In this document: positions 23,151 through 35,348 of the stretch, one piece after another
How the letters are laid out: each line of letters opens with the position of its first letter
Position numbering within the stretch: position 1 is the first letter of the stretch
DNA from: Tricholoma matsutake
Lineage: Eukaryota > Basidiomycota > Agaricomycetes > Agaricales > Tricholomataceae
DNA length: 64,000 bases
Reading direction: 5' to 3'
NCBI GenBank assembly: GCA_026075535.2
Contig: AP026541.1
Span: forward strand, 9,548,001 to 9,612,000
Translations under genes and position numbers: made by a program
Notes under the pieces: generated by a model
The model's input: only the letters and a program-made list of their open reading frames with translations
Told to the model about the DNA's origin: nothing
Database searches by the model: none

Positions 23151-25441
23151 ATGCTCCTCATTGCCAAGCTTGATGATGTTGGGGCCTCACCATCTTCCCC
23201 ACCTCTCTTTTCACTACCACCACCATCTTCTCATCTCTGCCAGGATGGTGCCACAAGGGCAGCATCCTCCTCCTTGACTCCATCATCCCCCCCTTTCACA
23301 AGCACTGCATCACCTCAAGCACTTGACCCTACTCCAGAGAGAACACTGCTGTTAAATCAGATGAGGTGTGTGCAGGTCTACAGTGGTTGAGTCTGTTTCC
23401 CTCGCTGAATCTCCTACAGCCCCCCTCCCCTCCTCTATGCCACACCCTGTCGCCTACAAATGCTTCTCAGTGACTATGTTGCCTGCAATGAACCACTTTC
23501 TTGTGCAGCCATGATCAAGGCTCGTGACTCTGAGATTAAAGATGATTTCCTGGCACTTCAATCCTCTGGCCTCCAACTTGGGACCCTGCTTCAGGAAGGA
23601 GCTTTGAAAGGCAGCTGTTTCGCCCCAGAGTCCACTACGCTCAAGCCTCAAAACTGGCAGCCAGTGGAAGAAGCCCTCCCCTGCATTTATGATTCAGACC
23701 TCAGTGAACCCAATCCCCCAGCTTTCCAGGTGGAGAGCCAGAAGCATGCGCATGAGATGGGGGGGAATGCCGGTGGATTGTGGACATGAGCAACTCAGGC
23801 TTCCTTTATCTCCTTTCACCCCTTTGCTAAGAGCAAGACAGCTATGGATCACCATGTGCCCTCCATCCACAGCCCAGCAGTCCCCCAAGCTGCTTGCTCC
23901 AGTGCCTGCTCCAGTGCCAAAGAAGCGACAAAAGACTGCGCCAGCTTCAATTGAGGTGACTCAGCCCCTGGAAGTGGCTGCCCCCATGAGCAAAAGGGTC
24001 AGGAAGAGGGGCCTTGGGTCAAAGAGGCCAAGGGCAGGGAGAGAGAAGCAGGAGCAGAAGGCAGGTGTGAGTGAGGGCAGAACGCGCCCGCTTCATGAGT
24101 GGACCTTCCGAGAGGGAGAGGCGGTGTGCTCGGATGAGTTCTCAATGCAGCAGCACAGCTCCGCATCTTCATCAGGTTGGCAAGGTCAGGCCCCGCCAAA
24201 AAAAATACAGGAAGAGCTCAGGGGGTTGTATGAAAGTGGAGAGATCCTGCAGCTACTGCGGGTGTTCTTCCCCATCCCCTACCCAGTGCCCCCCAGGTAA
24301 GTAGAGCCCTTGTGTGTGGAAACCCCACTGATCACAGGGAAAGTGTTCCGAAAGAGCAGGGGACCTTCCTTGTGGATGCTGATGACTGTGTGTTCACCTA
24401 CTGCTCCTTTTGAGCCCAGTGGCTCCGCTCTCAGGCTGGTGAGCTCTCCGAAGCAACACAGGCCCTACTTGGTGATGCCCTCATGGACCAATCACTTGAG
24501 AAGAAGTGCAAGCTTGGGCCCCATGGGCCCCACTTCCCCTGTATTATTGGGCACCAGCGACAGTACCAACGGGTAAGCCTGTCCATCCTGAAGCCCAAGG
24601 GGGTCTTCTGACACCCCCGGGATTTTAGAGCGCCAATCTCACCGCATTCCACAAAAACAACCTTGCAAAAGTTGAAGTCTTCATGAAGGCGCCCATCATA
24701 ATTCAGATAAAGTGAGCCATTGGAGCGCTTGGCTCCTCTCTTTCTGATGCCCACACAGCAGGTGGGTGGAGCAGGTCGTGCGGCAGGTTTTTCCCGGGGT
24801 TGCCAAGTGCTTTGATGAATCCTCCAGTTGGTACAAGAAGAAGGGCATCATGCCTCTCTTTGGCGTGTATTGGAACCTGTGCATAAATGCCTCCTTCCCA
24901 AATCAGGTGCGAGTACACTGTGGCCCCCATGCAGACCAAAAAAAACATAGTGGGCACAGTTTGCTCACAGGGTTTTCAGCGAACTTCAACCACACAATGA
25001 GGTCCTGGCTTGTCATCTGGGAGGCAGGGGTTGTGATTGAGCTCCCACCCTGGGTGCTCCTTCTATACCCATCCTCCCTTCTATACCACTTCAACATTGA
25101 CATTCATGGTAGGTCTCCCAAAGGGGTTTTTTTACCCATCTTACTGCACCCCAGCTATTCAGTTCCTGGCAACAGATGGTCTGCAGTGACCAACTCCTGC
25201 AAACTCCAGGCCTATCACAGCAGGTGATGAATGCGGTCGAGGAAGCCTGGTGTACTTCAACCAGGCAACCATGTACCAGACATCAGAGACAGGGTATGCA
25301 ACAATTGGAGAAGCTGTTGAAGCAGGGGACTTGGGTAAAGTGGACTACGGAATGAGTGCCCAAGCAGCGTTCACAAAGTATGCAAAGTACTTTCCAGTAA
25401 AGACAGCACCATGTGCACATCAGCTGAACTTGGACAAATAG
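23151..25441 (+). CDS. TET/JBP-like 2OG-Fe(II) dioxygenase gene, probably damaged
   Basis: A TATA-like ACTTATATAAC lies at about 23089. ATG at 23151 opens a Ser/Pro-rich exon, and a clean intron (about 23363-23417) joins it to LLYATPCRLQMLLSDYVACN and KARDSEIKDDFLALQSSG. After a frame change near 23788 come a basic region (KKRQKTAP, SKRVRKRGLGSKRPR) and PKKIQEELRGLYESGEI. The fold core is at 24766-25100. RVHCGPHADQKK gives the HxD metal pair, and WLVIWEAGVVIELPPW then YPSSLLYHFNIDI gives the second histidine strand. A C-terminal exon (25250-25441) has YFNQATMYQTSETGY and VDYGMSAQAAF. Enzymes of the TET/JBP group oxidise methylated or other pyrimidines in DNA, and in basidiomycetes they are expanded and carried by transposons. 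Frames between 24300 and 24760 are disrupted, so it may be inactive. A more distant 2OG oxygenase is the alternative. Confidence 0.5.
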
Positions 25442-27159
25442 CATTATTACTACGATTATCTGAGGACTAGCAACTGTAATAGGAGTCTTTCCTGCACCTG
25501 ATAATCCCACCAATCACCTCTTATTAGAGGTGGAGCTACATATGAGGTCCTCTAATAAGAGGGAATTAAATGTGTATGGCCCTCCTCCGATAAACCTTGA
25601 ATAAATATAGTGTAGACTCCTCCAAGACATCTACAGCATGTGCCAGACATCAGTACCTGCCATCAGTGTCATCGGCTACTGTCACCATCAAGGCCATCAA
25701 TTTCTCCCATCACTGTCGGCTTATGTCCGCCCATGTCGGCTAACATTGTGCTCACTGTCTCTGACAGCAAGCTCACTATTTCCTTCATTCTGCTCCATTT
25801 CCCTTGGTTTCTTTTGCTTACATTAACTACATGTGTACATAGAATGACTACCTGCCGTCCTTTCCACTTTACCTGCCCTGATAAGCCTGCTAGAGCACTA
25901 CCTTCTTGAAGTGAGAATGAGAGATTGTTGTACTTATGCATGAGGCTCTCCCTTGATATCCAGGCCAATAAAATCATGTCAAGGTCTATGTACATGATAG
26001 GGATAAGTGCTCTAGCCCATAAGGCAGTGACTACAGTGGGAAAAAAGCGAAAATGTAGGGGAGGAGGAGAGGGTACCCACTGCTGAGCTGGCATGTGGAT
26101 CAGGACCAAAGTTGTACAGCCAAAAGGGTGTAAGGGTACCATATAGAATGGTATACCAAGTATAGAGACTAGGGGGCCAGTGGGTGGATGTCAAATTATG
26201 TGTTAGTGTGATATCAGAGATGGTGACTCACCAGCTCTCCTGTTCATCCCACTGCATGAACGAGCATCATAAATGTATAATAGAGACCTTACAAACTATG
26301 GGGAGAGCCTACCATCAAAGCTACATGGGATAAGATAGTCAAAAAAGCGAACTAGGGGTGGGGAGGAGGAATACTTGCTGCATGAGATCCGTGGCACAAA
26401 AGTGTTCGCTTTCTTCATTTTCCAGGTCTATAGGTGAATTAAATAAAAGGTCTGTATGTCTAATGAGATGGGACTGAGGTCCTGGCTCACAGGGGCATGG
26501 GTTTCCCATCAACAGAACAGAACTTTGCTCATAATTGGTCACGCACGTTTCCTATTGTCCAAATCTCCTTCTGAGCAGTTAGGGTAGTCACCTACCCTAT
26601 ATTTATAGCCTACAAGTCAATTATATGATAGTCAATACTTCAAGCTACAGAGTAGGATCTACACCTACTCACCTAATCTCCTTGTTACTCAACACCAGGT
26701 CATGGTACCCATTATTGGCAATATGTACAAGCATACCAAGGTACTATAAGTAGAATTAACACCTTGGAATGGTCCATGAGTCTGTACAAGAGGGATGGAG
26801 AGTCAATATATTAAGATAGGTTATACTCACTCACCAAAGGCCAGCAGAGCTTCAGCTTCTCAATATGGTACATAAAATAGTGCATAGTAATATATCTTAT
26901 GAAATTCCCTTGAGCTATAGTCCATCCAGATAGCAGGAGAGGCCATGCCATACACTAGAGAGGTAGGTTGAAGCAAGTGTTCCAAAAAAGGCAATAACTC
27001 GAACATAGCTCAACAGTGACACAACGAGCTATTGATCAGAGGATGGGGATAGAATTAGGGAAGTGTATTTCATAGAATGCAAAAGAGATGAAGGTAATCC
27101 ATCGAGAACTGGAGGCAGGATGTTCAAGAGAGTGATGATGATGAATGGTGTGATCAGGA
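25442..27159. other. Long gap without recognised gene; possible LTR fragment
   Basis: The stretch 25475-25660 has small inverted words (CCTCTTATTAGAGG at 25517-25530; CCTCTAATAAGAGG at 25550-25563) and a TATA-like AATAAATATAG, as in an LTR promoter. No second copy or boundary duplication is visible. The rest shows no coding signal that I trust. Confidence 0.3.
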
Positions 27160-27837
27160 TTGCATATTGCACATATCTCACTTGTTGCCTTCAGTCCTGC
27201 TGATGGCCTATGCAATGAATCCTCTTCTATCTATCCCATCAATGACTTTTGTAGTGAATTTGAAGTCCTCTACTGTCAGTGGTGTCCAGAAAGACTTCTT
27301 TTTGTGCAGCAGAGTATTCATGCTCTAACACATCTTGCACCTGAAACTGTTCGAATTGGGCCTGGAATTTGTTCTTCACAATGGACAATGGAGAGAACTA
27401 TTGCAAACTTGGTTGCAGAGATTCGTCAGCCTTCTAATCCCTATGCAAATCTGTCACAATGAGGTCTGCAGCGATCCCAAGTTAATGCAATAAAAGCCAT
27501 ATATCCTGATCTGGATGAGGAAACAAATACAATACCAAGAGGGGCTATTAATCTTGGTAATGATTTTGTTCTTTGAAGGGGTTCCAGACAAGTTCCACTC
27601 ACCAGACGAGATCCACAATAGATGGGTAGCACAAGTAAACCAACCACTACACTTAGACATCCTGTCCACAAACAGGAAGCTGCAAGACAGAAGTGCTCTG
27701 ACACAGGGAATTATACTCCAAACCTGGAGTGGAGTCCTAAAGGATGAAGACAGTCTGCTGAATAACTGGATCTGGCAGCAAGGGGTTTTAGTTGGTATTT
27801 CATCTCGCCGCCCTCTGGGGTGGAATAGATAATAGTT
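27160..27837 (+). pseudogene. Tnp2-type transposase C-terminal remnant
   Basis: The frame reads DFCSEFEVLYCQ, HALTHLAPETVRIGPGIC and SSQWTMERTIANLVAEIRQP, a block typical of the C-terminal half of Tnp2/Plavaka-like transposases. A TGA at 27460-27462 sits exactly where relatives have arginine, after NPYANLSQ. The frame then continues as GLQRSQVNAIKAIYPDLD and IPRGAINLGNDFVL before a second stop. A following open frame (27515-27832) contains FHSPDEIHNRWVAQ and GVLVGISSRRPLGWNR and may be its tail or a separate fragment. Upstream domains are absent. Confidence 0.55.
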
Positions 27838-28034
27838 TAGGGCCACAGCCCTATCCTATAATCTTTGAGATGGTGAGTCCAACACTGCTGGCACATGGTA
27901 GCGTACATAAAGGTATTTCCCCTAGGTGATATTTTTGGGTCTTCATCAATGATTTCCCTAACTCAGCACGTCCTCCCATGCTGACCTTGTCAGTTGTTGG
28001 AGTTGACTGGAGCTTTGGGCTCAAGCATTCCACC

Positions 28035-28055
28035 AAAAAAAAAAAAAAAAAAAAA
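28035..28055 (+). repeat. Run of 21 A residues
   Basis: A homopolymer of 21 A ends a stretch without coding signal, just before the FunK1-like gene. It may mark the 3' end of a retroposed sequence, but no insertion-site duplication was found. Confidence 0.7.
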
Positions 28056-28119
28056 CAATTGATGACTAACTCAAACACGTTTCAGAACAGCTTTGACTCG
28101 AACCTTTTGCTTGAACAAA

Positions 28120-30417
28120 ATGACAATGACCAATCTCACAACCCATCCTAGCGCAGCCAATCAAAACAACACAGAGGTACTAGACACTTCCCCCACGTCT
28201 TACGAGGTCAACAAAGCTGTCATAGATATTCAGAGGCCTGAGACACCCATCAGCCACCGTGCATCTGGTATCCATCTACCTCACGACCAATCCCCAAAGA
28301 GCTTAGGGGAGCTTGAAACCCTTCTTAACATCGACATCCATAGTTCCACAGATTCATATATCAATAAAGTAATTGAACTTCTCACTTCGGATGGGAGCCT
28401 TTTCCCAGATTTGAAACTACCGATTGCCCCTTCTGAACACCTCCTCCATCAGCTCTCCTGCTATAATTTGCAGGCAAACAAGTAAAATCTTTCTGACATC
28501 TCCCGCTCTCCTGATCGAAAGAAGACGCAGAGCACAAGGATGCAGAGCGAGATGAAACTTGCCGATTTTCTCAACCAAATTTGTGAAGATATCGCAACTA
28601 TCACAGGGGTGAAGCAAGTCAGAATGTGGAATTCCAACTTCTGCGACACAGTACTTGAGGGATCCCCAATCTCCCGAAAACCCAACATAATGCTTCTTGA
28701 TGTTGTTAAGTCGTCTCCCACTACATGGACCTCTGTTCGAGCCATAACCGAGGTAACCACCCAAGAGCATGAAACAAAGAAAATCTCCAACACTGTCACC
28801 AATAAATCATAACCACACAGCCCAATTGCGTCCTTGTCCCAATCCTCAGTATCTGGGGCAATTTCAATTTCAGAGTAACGGTCACAGACTGCCAAGGGCA
28901 GCTATGCTCATCTGCCTGCTGTATTGGGGAGCTGCATCTCACTGATTTGCTCAGGTTTCTGCGAGTTATGATTGGGTTTTGCTTTGCACCCAAGAGTGTG
29001 GTGGGCTATGATCCAACCATGCTGACGGATGACTGGGATAAGGTGACACATATCATCTATGATGGCAAGAAGTTCAAAGTCATCAAAGCTATCTTTGAGA
29101 CTCAGTCGCTGGTCAGGCACGCTACAAGGGTGTGGGAGGTTGAATTTGAAGGGAGGAGACTTATCCTCAAGGACTCATGGATTGAGTCTTCACGTCCTAT
29201 GGCAGAATATGAGCTCCTACAATGTCTGCAAGGGGTGGAAGGCGTTTCTCAGTTTTTTTGTGGAGAAGATCTCTGTATCAATGGTGAAAAGCTCTCTACA
29301 GATATTATCCAGCAAGGCAAGTGGGGGATTAGAACCAAAGTTTGGGTTCAGTGAAGAATTGTCTTGTCTTCTATCGGTGACCATATTGTGTCTTTTCGCT
29401 TGAAGAGAGAGCTGATATCAGCTCTCCATGACATTACTATTGGTATGTATCTCTCACTCTCCCTGATTTGTGCTCAATGTTTTTTTTTGATAATTAGTAC
29501 TCAAAGAACGGTACCAAAAGAATGACTTGATACATCAGGACATCAGCTACAACAACATCCTTCTATTCCATTCGGAAGACAATCCAGGAGATTTACATCC
29601 TGGATTATTGATTGATTTTGAATATGCCGTAACCCTAAGCAAAAGCCATCTGTTAGCACCTGGCTCTCATACAGTTCGTATCCTTTTATGTGCCATTTCC
29701 AATTCTTGTTTATCCATCCTATAGGGAACTGCACCATTTATGGCAATCAAACTCCTCGTGAAGAGGATGAAGTTATGACATGCTCCTCATCACAATCTCG
29801 AGTCCCTCTTTTTTGTTTTGATCTATATCTGCACCAACTTGAGTGGCCCAGGTGCCATCTGGACCCAGGAAGAGTTACGTCAGTTCAGCAGCATCCCTCT
29901 GTCATCATGGTTCCAGACATCAAACTCTCTTCATGCAATTGGGACTGCCAAACTTGGTGCCATGTGCAAACTTGACTCGCTGATTCTTAGGTTTTTCGTG
30001 CCCTATTTCGAAGATCTTAAAGAATGCATTGAGAAGCTCTTAAAAGCCATGTACTCTTCTCCCAGAATGCCTGCACCTGTGTCGCATGATGCAGTGAACA
30101 AGATCTTCAATGAAACATTGCAGTCCCTTCCTCGTGAGGCCATTACATCAGTCCCATTTGAGCCACTATCAGCTGGTTCTCTGTCCCGGGTATGAAAGCT
30201 TTCTCTCGGTATTCACGACAACCACCTTGGTGGGATGCGGAAAAAACTCAAATCTTTAGGCAAAGACACTTTGGCGGGACATATGAGCAGTTCGACTGGG
30301 GGGGAAGATCTCTCCAACTCGGTAGCTTCTCGTCATACCGTCGCGACATCCAGCAGGGGAGGGAGCCATGGAGCTCGTGGTTCAAGATCTCATCAGCCTG
30401 TTTCTCATTCATGTTAA
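28120..30417 (+). pseudogene. FunK1-type fungal protein kinase, decayed
   Basis: Pieces occur in family order: an N-terminal region with SLGELETLLNIDIHSSTD, then MKLADFLNQICEDIA and PISRKPNIMLLDVV, then TQSLVRHATRVWEVEFE and LILKDSWIESSRPMAEYELL. The catalytic loop follows as HQDISYNNILLF (29537-29572), with LLIDFEYAV in the metal-binding position, then PGSHT, a 51-nt intron and GTAPFMAIKLL. The final helices read HNLESLFFVLIYICTNLSGP and LILRFFVPYFEDLKECIEKL. FunK1 kinases normally have an HRD-like motif; here the arginine is glutamine and the DFD-like motif is DFE. In-frame stops interrupt it, for example TGA at 29776-29778 before HAPHHNLES and another after SLSRV at 30193. A Ser/His/Arg-rich tail ends near 30417. 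FunK1 genes are expanded in Agaricomycetes. This copy is probably inactive, though unusual splicing could remove some stops. Confidence 0.7.
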
Positions 30418-30425
30418 TTTCATGA

Positions 30426-30908
30426 CATATATGCTCTTATCAGTACTAGTCAGTACTCCCCCGGTGGTTGTATACTATGCAGACACCTTATATACATATG
30501 CAGACCTTATGTACTTATGGACCTTATATGTTTACACATGTGTACGATGACAATGAATTGTATCAATTGATATATATTGTTTTGTACCAATTATAACATG
30601 GGAGTTTGACTCATACCAAACCACAAACCACGTACTGACCAGTCTACCATGGATCTAAACCATGCCCTATACCAAGCATCTAATCTCGGTTGATTCAAAG
30701 AACCCTCTCCTAGCCTGTTGGTAGATTCATACTACCCTCAGGTGGAAGATCATGGAATACCTAGCTGGGAAAGTCACTGTAGTTTGCTTGTGAACCATTC
30801 ATGGGACTCCTTTGAGGTGAAAGTCTGCTTTATTTATATATTATATTTGTACTCACTACTTGGCAGAGTCAAATTCCATCCTCCTGCTCAAGATCACACC
30901 ACAGCACT
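30426..30908. other. Gap upstream of the orphan gene
   Basis: A/T-rich DNA with TATATAT-like words. The part next to 30909 probably contains the promoter of the following gene. Confidence 0.3.
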
Positions 30909-33015
30909 ATGACAGCGAGTTCACAAGAAGGGTATTTAGCTCTTCTACAATCTCATCAGAAAATACAGCAGGAGAAACTCATTCTCGAAGGGAAACTCAA
31001 TGCTCTTGAGTGAGTCACTACTCTTGTTGAACCTGGCGAAGTCTTAGTCCATGTCAATCATTAATCAAGACAGGCATATTCGTTGTTAGCCCAGTCTCTA
31101 AAGCCTGCCATTCCCAATTTACCAGCAACTATTCCTGCGCTTTCTTCAGTCAAGCCAGAGGATCTCTCAATACCTCTCAGTATAGTTCCTACTGCTGAAC
31201 GTGAAGACTACTCACTAGTAATGTTCTGGTATCAACACGAATGGAACACTGCAGAGAATAATCAAGTCGTGCACATTGGGGCCGGTGCTCAAGGAAAAAC
31301 CCGTGCGGCCCAAGGGGAAAATGTCACACTTAGATTCATTGAGGATGAGAACGGGACCATCATAGATGGTTTCAGGGCCACGGTGATGCATAGGTTTGCT
31401 CGCAAGCTCTGGGCGGGCCTGAACAGTATTGGGAAAGCACCAAAAACTTGGGGCAAGGTCGACGCTGTGGTAGCTGCTCAATACCAGAATGAGATGGAGT
31501 GGAAATTTCCTGAGCTTCGCCTCTGTGACAATCACTGGAAATCTGATTTCATAGCAACCTTGAATTATCCATCTTGGTACAATAACAATGTCAAGAAGCA
31601 AGAACATTCAAAGTGTGCATCTTTCAATCCCCCTCCTGATGCCAAGAGACCTAGAGTATCCACAGAAGATCCAGTCACTCCTTCTGTACACCCACCTCCA
31701 CATAAGAAGCACATTAAGCACAGTGCTAGAATTCCAGTCGAAGGGGATTCTCAATTGTCTGCATCAGGGGTGAGTTTGTTTTTAATTTGCAAATGCATTG
31801 ATTCATCTATGACATTCGCAGGATTTCCCATCAGCAGAAGGCCCCAAGGCACCTGGATATGATGCTCACTCCCCTATACAGCATGTATGTGATCCACCGG
31901 TGGGCTCCAGGGATCCTGAAACTCATCCGAGATCCTGGGTAAGGTTTCAGAGTTTATCACTACCATTTGACAAAGACTGACTATGCATATCGAGGTCAAA
32001 AATCCTTTGTCTTCGGTTTATCCTGCGACTGCCAATCCAGGAGAGAACATCCAGCAACCAATTCCTATGGCTCCCCACGTAATATCCATGTGTAGTGTGG
32101 AGTTGGCAGTGATTAGCCAGATGGAGATCCCGATGGTGACAACAGTGGGGATAGTGGTGGACCAGCCAACAACAATGACCCCAGCAGATGGCAATACGGC
32201 GGCAATGCTAGCAGCAGATCAGATAGCGATGATGCCGATGGTGGATCAGACAGCGATAATAGCGGTGGACCAGATGGCAACAATAGCAGTGGACCAGGCA
32301 GCACCAACAAACTTGAACATGGTTAGCCAGAAAGCAACAGTGATGGTGGAGACAAGTAATCCCCCCTCTCCCACTTACCCCAACACGACTACCGGTGAGA
32401 CACCCACAGTCAGCGCAGAAACCTTTGACATCGAGGACTCTGGGGATGGGGCACAGGGCACTAAACCCAGAGTTTTGCTAAACCCGATAGTTCCATCAGT
32501 TTCAACCTTTGATAATCTGACTACAACTTCTGCAGCTCTTGTCAATGCTCCTGCTACTGTGGCTCCTGTCGAAGCTCCCGCTACTGAAGCTCCTGTTGAT
32601 GCTCCTGTTACCATCACAGTCCCTAGTGTGGGACTTGGGACAGGGAAGAAAGCTGGGACGATGCGGCCAAACCCTCATCCAACTACTGCCCGGTAAGTGA
32701 TCATATTGTAGAAGTTCTAGGTATAAACTAATGTTGCCTATTGATAACCAGAAACCTATGTGCTTTGGATTGGAAAGAGCATAACCCTCATGGTTCCACA
32801 AGCAATTTCAAGTACTATTATGATAACCTCTCTGCAGAGCAGAAGAAGGTCTGCATGCCTTTGTATGTTCTTTAGTATCATGACTCACATAAATTACAGC
32901 ACTGGAAGGATTGTGAATTCTCCATGGTAAGCTGTCCATATCTATGTGATACAGTCCTAACTTCTTTTTTTGATCACAGAAAGCTGCACGCGCTGCTCCT
33001 GGGGTATCCGACTGA
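30909..33015 (+). CDS. Intact seven-exon conserved agaricomycete protein, function unknown
   Basis: Exons 30909-31009, 31070-31769, 31822-31938, 31995-32692, 32752-32848, 32900-32926 and 32980-33015 join in frame across six introns of 51-60 nt with GT-AG ends, giving about 591 residues and a clean stop. Exon 1 is helical and Gln/Lys/Leu-rich. The conserved core (about residues 60-190) has VMFWYQHEWNTAENNQVV, RAAQGENVTLRFIEDENG, RFARKLWAGLNSIGKAPKTW and LRLCDNHWKSDFIATLNYP. The middle is disordered with degenerate VDQMATIA-like and APVEAPATEAPVDAPV repeats. The end reads NLCALDWKEHNPHGSTSN and YYYDNLSAEQKKHWKDCEFS. Core-like proteins recur among transposons in Agaricomycetes. No function is known to me. 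Its intactness amid decayed neighbours suggests recent arrival or selection. Confidence 0.75.
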
Positions 33016-33451
33016 TCAATCGATTACACATTTGGGTAGATTGGAAATGCAGGAGGTCACAGCGCTGCAAACTGGCTCCGCAGGTTAGCATCGTAATTTC
33101 TATGTTTCTATGGGCTCTATATATGTTCTCGCAATATAATATGTCATGCATTTTGCCTTGAGAGATTGATTGGTATCGATTCACCTCGATTAGTATTGAT
33201 TGATATTATTTGGAATAGAGCAAAATTGAAGCTTAATACAATGTCATTTTGACCCTATGTATATCTATCTAAAAACATCTGACTAGATCTGGCTGCATGT
33301 GCACGTGAAGCTTGATCAAAAGTATCTGAGAAGTGTCTCATTCCTTGATATATATGGAGTCATAGCTATTTACATACATTTACATCAGGACAGCAGTTTT
33401 TTTTTGTTCTAACTCGATCTAACCCTCTCTGGTTCGACCGACTTTTGACTG

Positions 33452-33860
33452 GGCCTCAGTTCAGAGCATTCCAGCTGCAAATAAATTAATGAAAGAATTG
33501 GCTGGCCCTTCCACCACATTCCAAAGCATTGGAACTCTTTCCAAGCATTGAGCCTCAGTTCAGAGTAATGTCAGCATTCCAGCTGCAAATAAATTAATGA
33601 AAGAATTGGCTGGCCCTTCCACCATATTCCAAAGCATTGCAACTCTTTCAAAGTATTGTGAGCCTCAGTTCAGAGTAATGTCAGCATTCCAGCTGCAGAT
33701 AAATTGATCAAAGAATTAGGCAGCCCTTCCACCACATTCCAAAGCATCACAACTCTTTTGAGCCTCAGGTCAGAGTAATGTCAGCATTCCAGCTGCAGAT
33801 AAATTGATCAAAGAATTGGCTGGCCAGTGCACTACATTTCAAGACACTGCAATTCCTGCA
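33452..33860. repeat. Four tandem copies of a unit of about 100-110 bp
   Basis: Each copy starts GCCTCAGTTCAGAG (or GGTCAGAG in the last) at about 33452, 33551, 33661 and 33761 and contains CATTCCAGCTGCA and GAATTGGCTGGCC. The first two and last two copies are most alike, and the last diverges at its end. It lies in non-coding DNA after the orphan gene. Confidence 0.8.
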
Positions 33861-35348
33861 TCCATTGTTATGAATAGGTAACCCATTATTTACATCTGTC
33901 AAACTTGGAGGGTTCAGCAATTCCCATCTGGTTATATCTGTATCTCCATATTTTCCTGATGTGTCACTTGCATGTATTCATGAAGATGCTGGCAACACTT
34001 AAAGAAAAAATTGATATCCACCACAAAGACTAATATGTGATTCTGAATACTTTGGTGCAACTCAATCTTTTTTAATGTGTTCAGAAATTGTGCTATTCTC
34101 AATTTCATAGTTCAAATCCAAAACACATGACATTAGATGATTATGTGTTTCACCTGCCTTAGCTGGCCAATATGGAACCAGAGAAACTTAAACTTTCAGA
34201 ATTTTTAACACAGGAAGCAGTGATCAAAGCAGCCTGAATGTATGTAATCTATTTTCGTGCCCGTTTTCTTGTCTCAATTGCTCCACCTAGCCATATGCCT
34301 TTGCTTTGTAAGCCATGAAAAATGATTTCTTGGGAGCTTCCAAAACATCTAGCTTGTCACATGCTTGTGTGACACTCACCCCAGTAGCATAAGATTCCAT
34401 GTTTAAGCTGCACCACATCCACTGTTGGCCTCAAGGAAATTCATACATATGTGTATCACATCTAGTGTACAGACTGCAGATCTAGGAGGCAGTACACTGT
34501 GTAGGAGTATGAGAAGACAAAAACCTGATATTTGCACCCCATTCTGGCATCTCACTTCAACCTCCCTCAAGAAATAAGGAAATTTTATAAACACAATCTT
34601 GAGATGGTATACTAGATATATCAGAGTTCAAGTTGCCTGAAATGCATTTTGGGAAGTTAGGACACAAGTGCAAGATTCTTGCACTAAGTACTAGTACTGG
34701 GTCAGTAGTAAATTGATGAGAGGTAATTCCCACCATTGAGCATGTCAGGTATTTACTAAAAAATATAATTATACATGCCATCTATGAGATTTATTTTCCT
34801 GTACACAAAAATTTTGAAGTGTATTCAATAAGTGAGAAATGTTTTTGATAACAGTTCATCAGCAATCAAGTTGGTCAAGTTCAAAGAAATATCTATATTT
34901 TTATTTGGTTCTTTCACCTTTATATGCTGCAAAGAATTTGATGAATTTGTTGCAGTTGCATCTTGGGCAACATCAGTTTGGGGTTCTTGGCCTCATCTTC
35001 AATTTACTCATGTGACAAATTTATTGTTGAGCAAGGCTATAAATATTCTACAAAGGCCATAAATGTATGAAATAATAGCTAGAATGTAGAATGTAACAAA
35101 TATTGACAATGGCAAACCTCAGAGTGCACTTGTCATGATTGCTTGAGCTGCCAAAGTTCCATCAGCGGGATTTGAATCACATCATCAGGGGGTTTGGTTG
35201 CCAGGAGCTGACCAAGGCATATGCTCTGGTTTTTGGCAGGGAAGCTGGGCAAATACTGGGGACCTGAATGTGCCCTAACATTCTTGTAAAGCTCATGAAA
35301 AATTAAACAAAGCCCATATTTTTCATCGTGATATCAGCCTGAACAATC
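33861..35348. other. Gap without recognised gene
   Basis: A/T-rich DNA. From about 35150, weak upstream pol-like words precede the integrase fragment, but no continuous frame exists. Confidence 0.35.

Noticed and set aside
25475..25660. Solo LTR
   Set aside because: TATA-like and inverted words are suggestive, but no TG...CA ends with a matching short duplication could be found.
27515..27837. N-terminal exon of the FunK1 kinase
   Set aside because: The frame (ending SSRRPLGWNR) does not join to the kinase and a poly-A run lies between; it fits better as transposase tail or an independent fragment.
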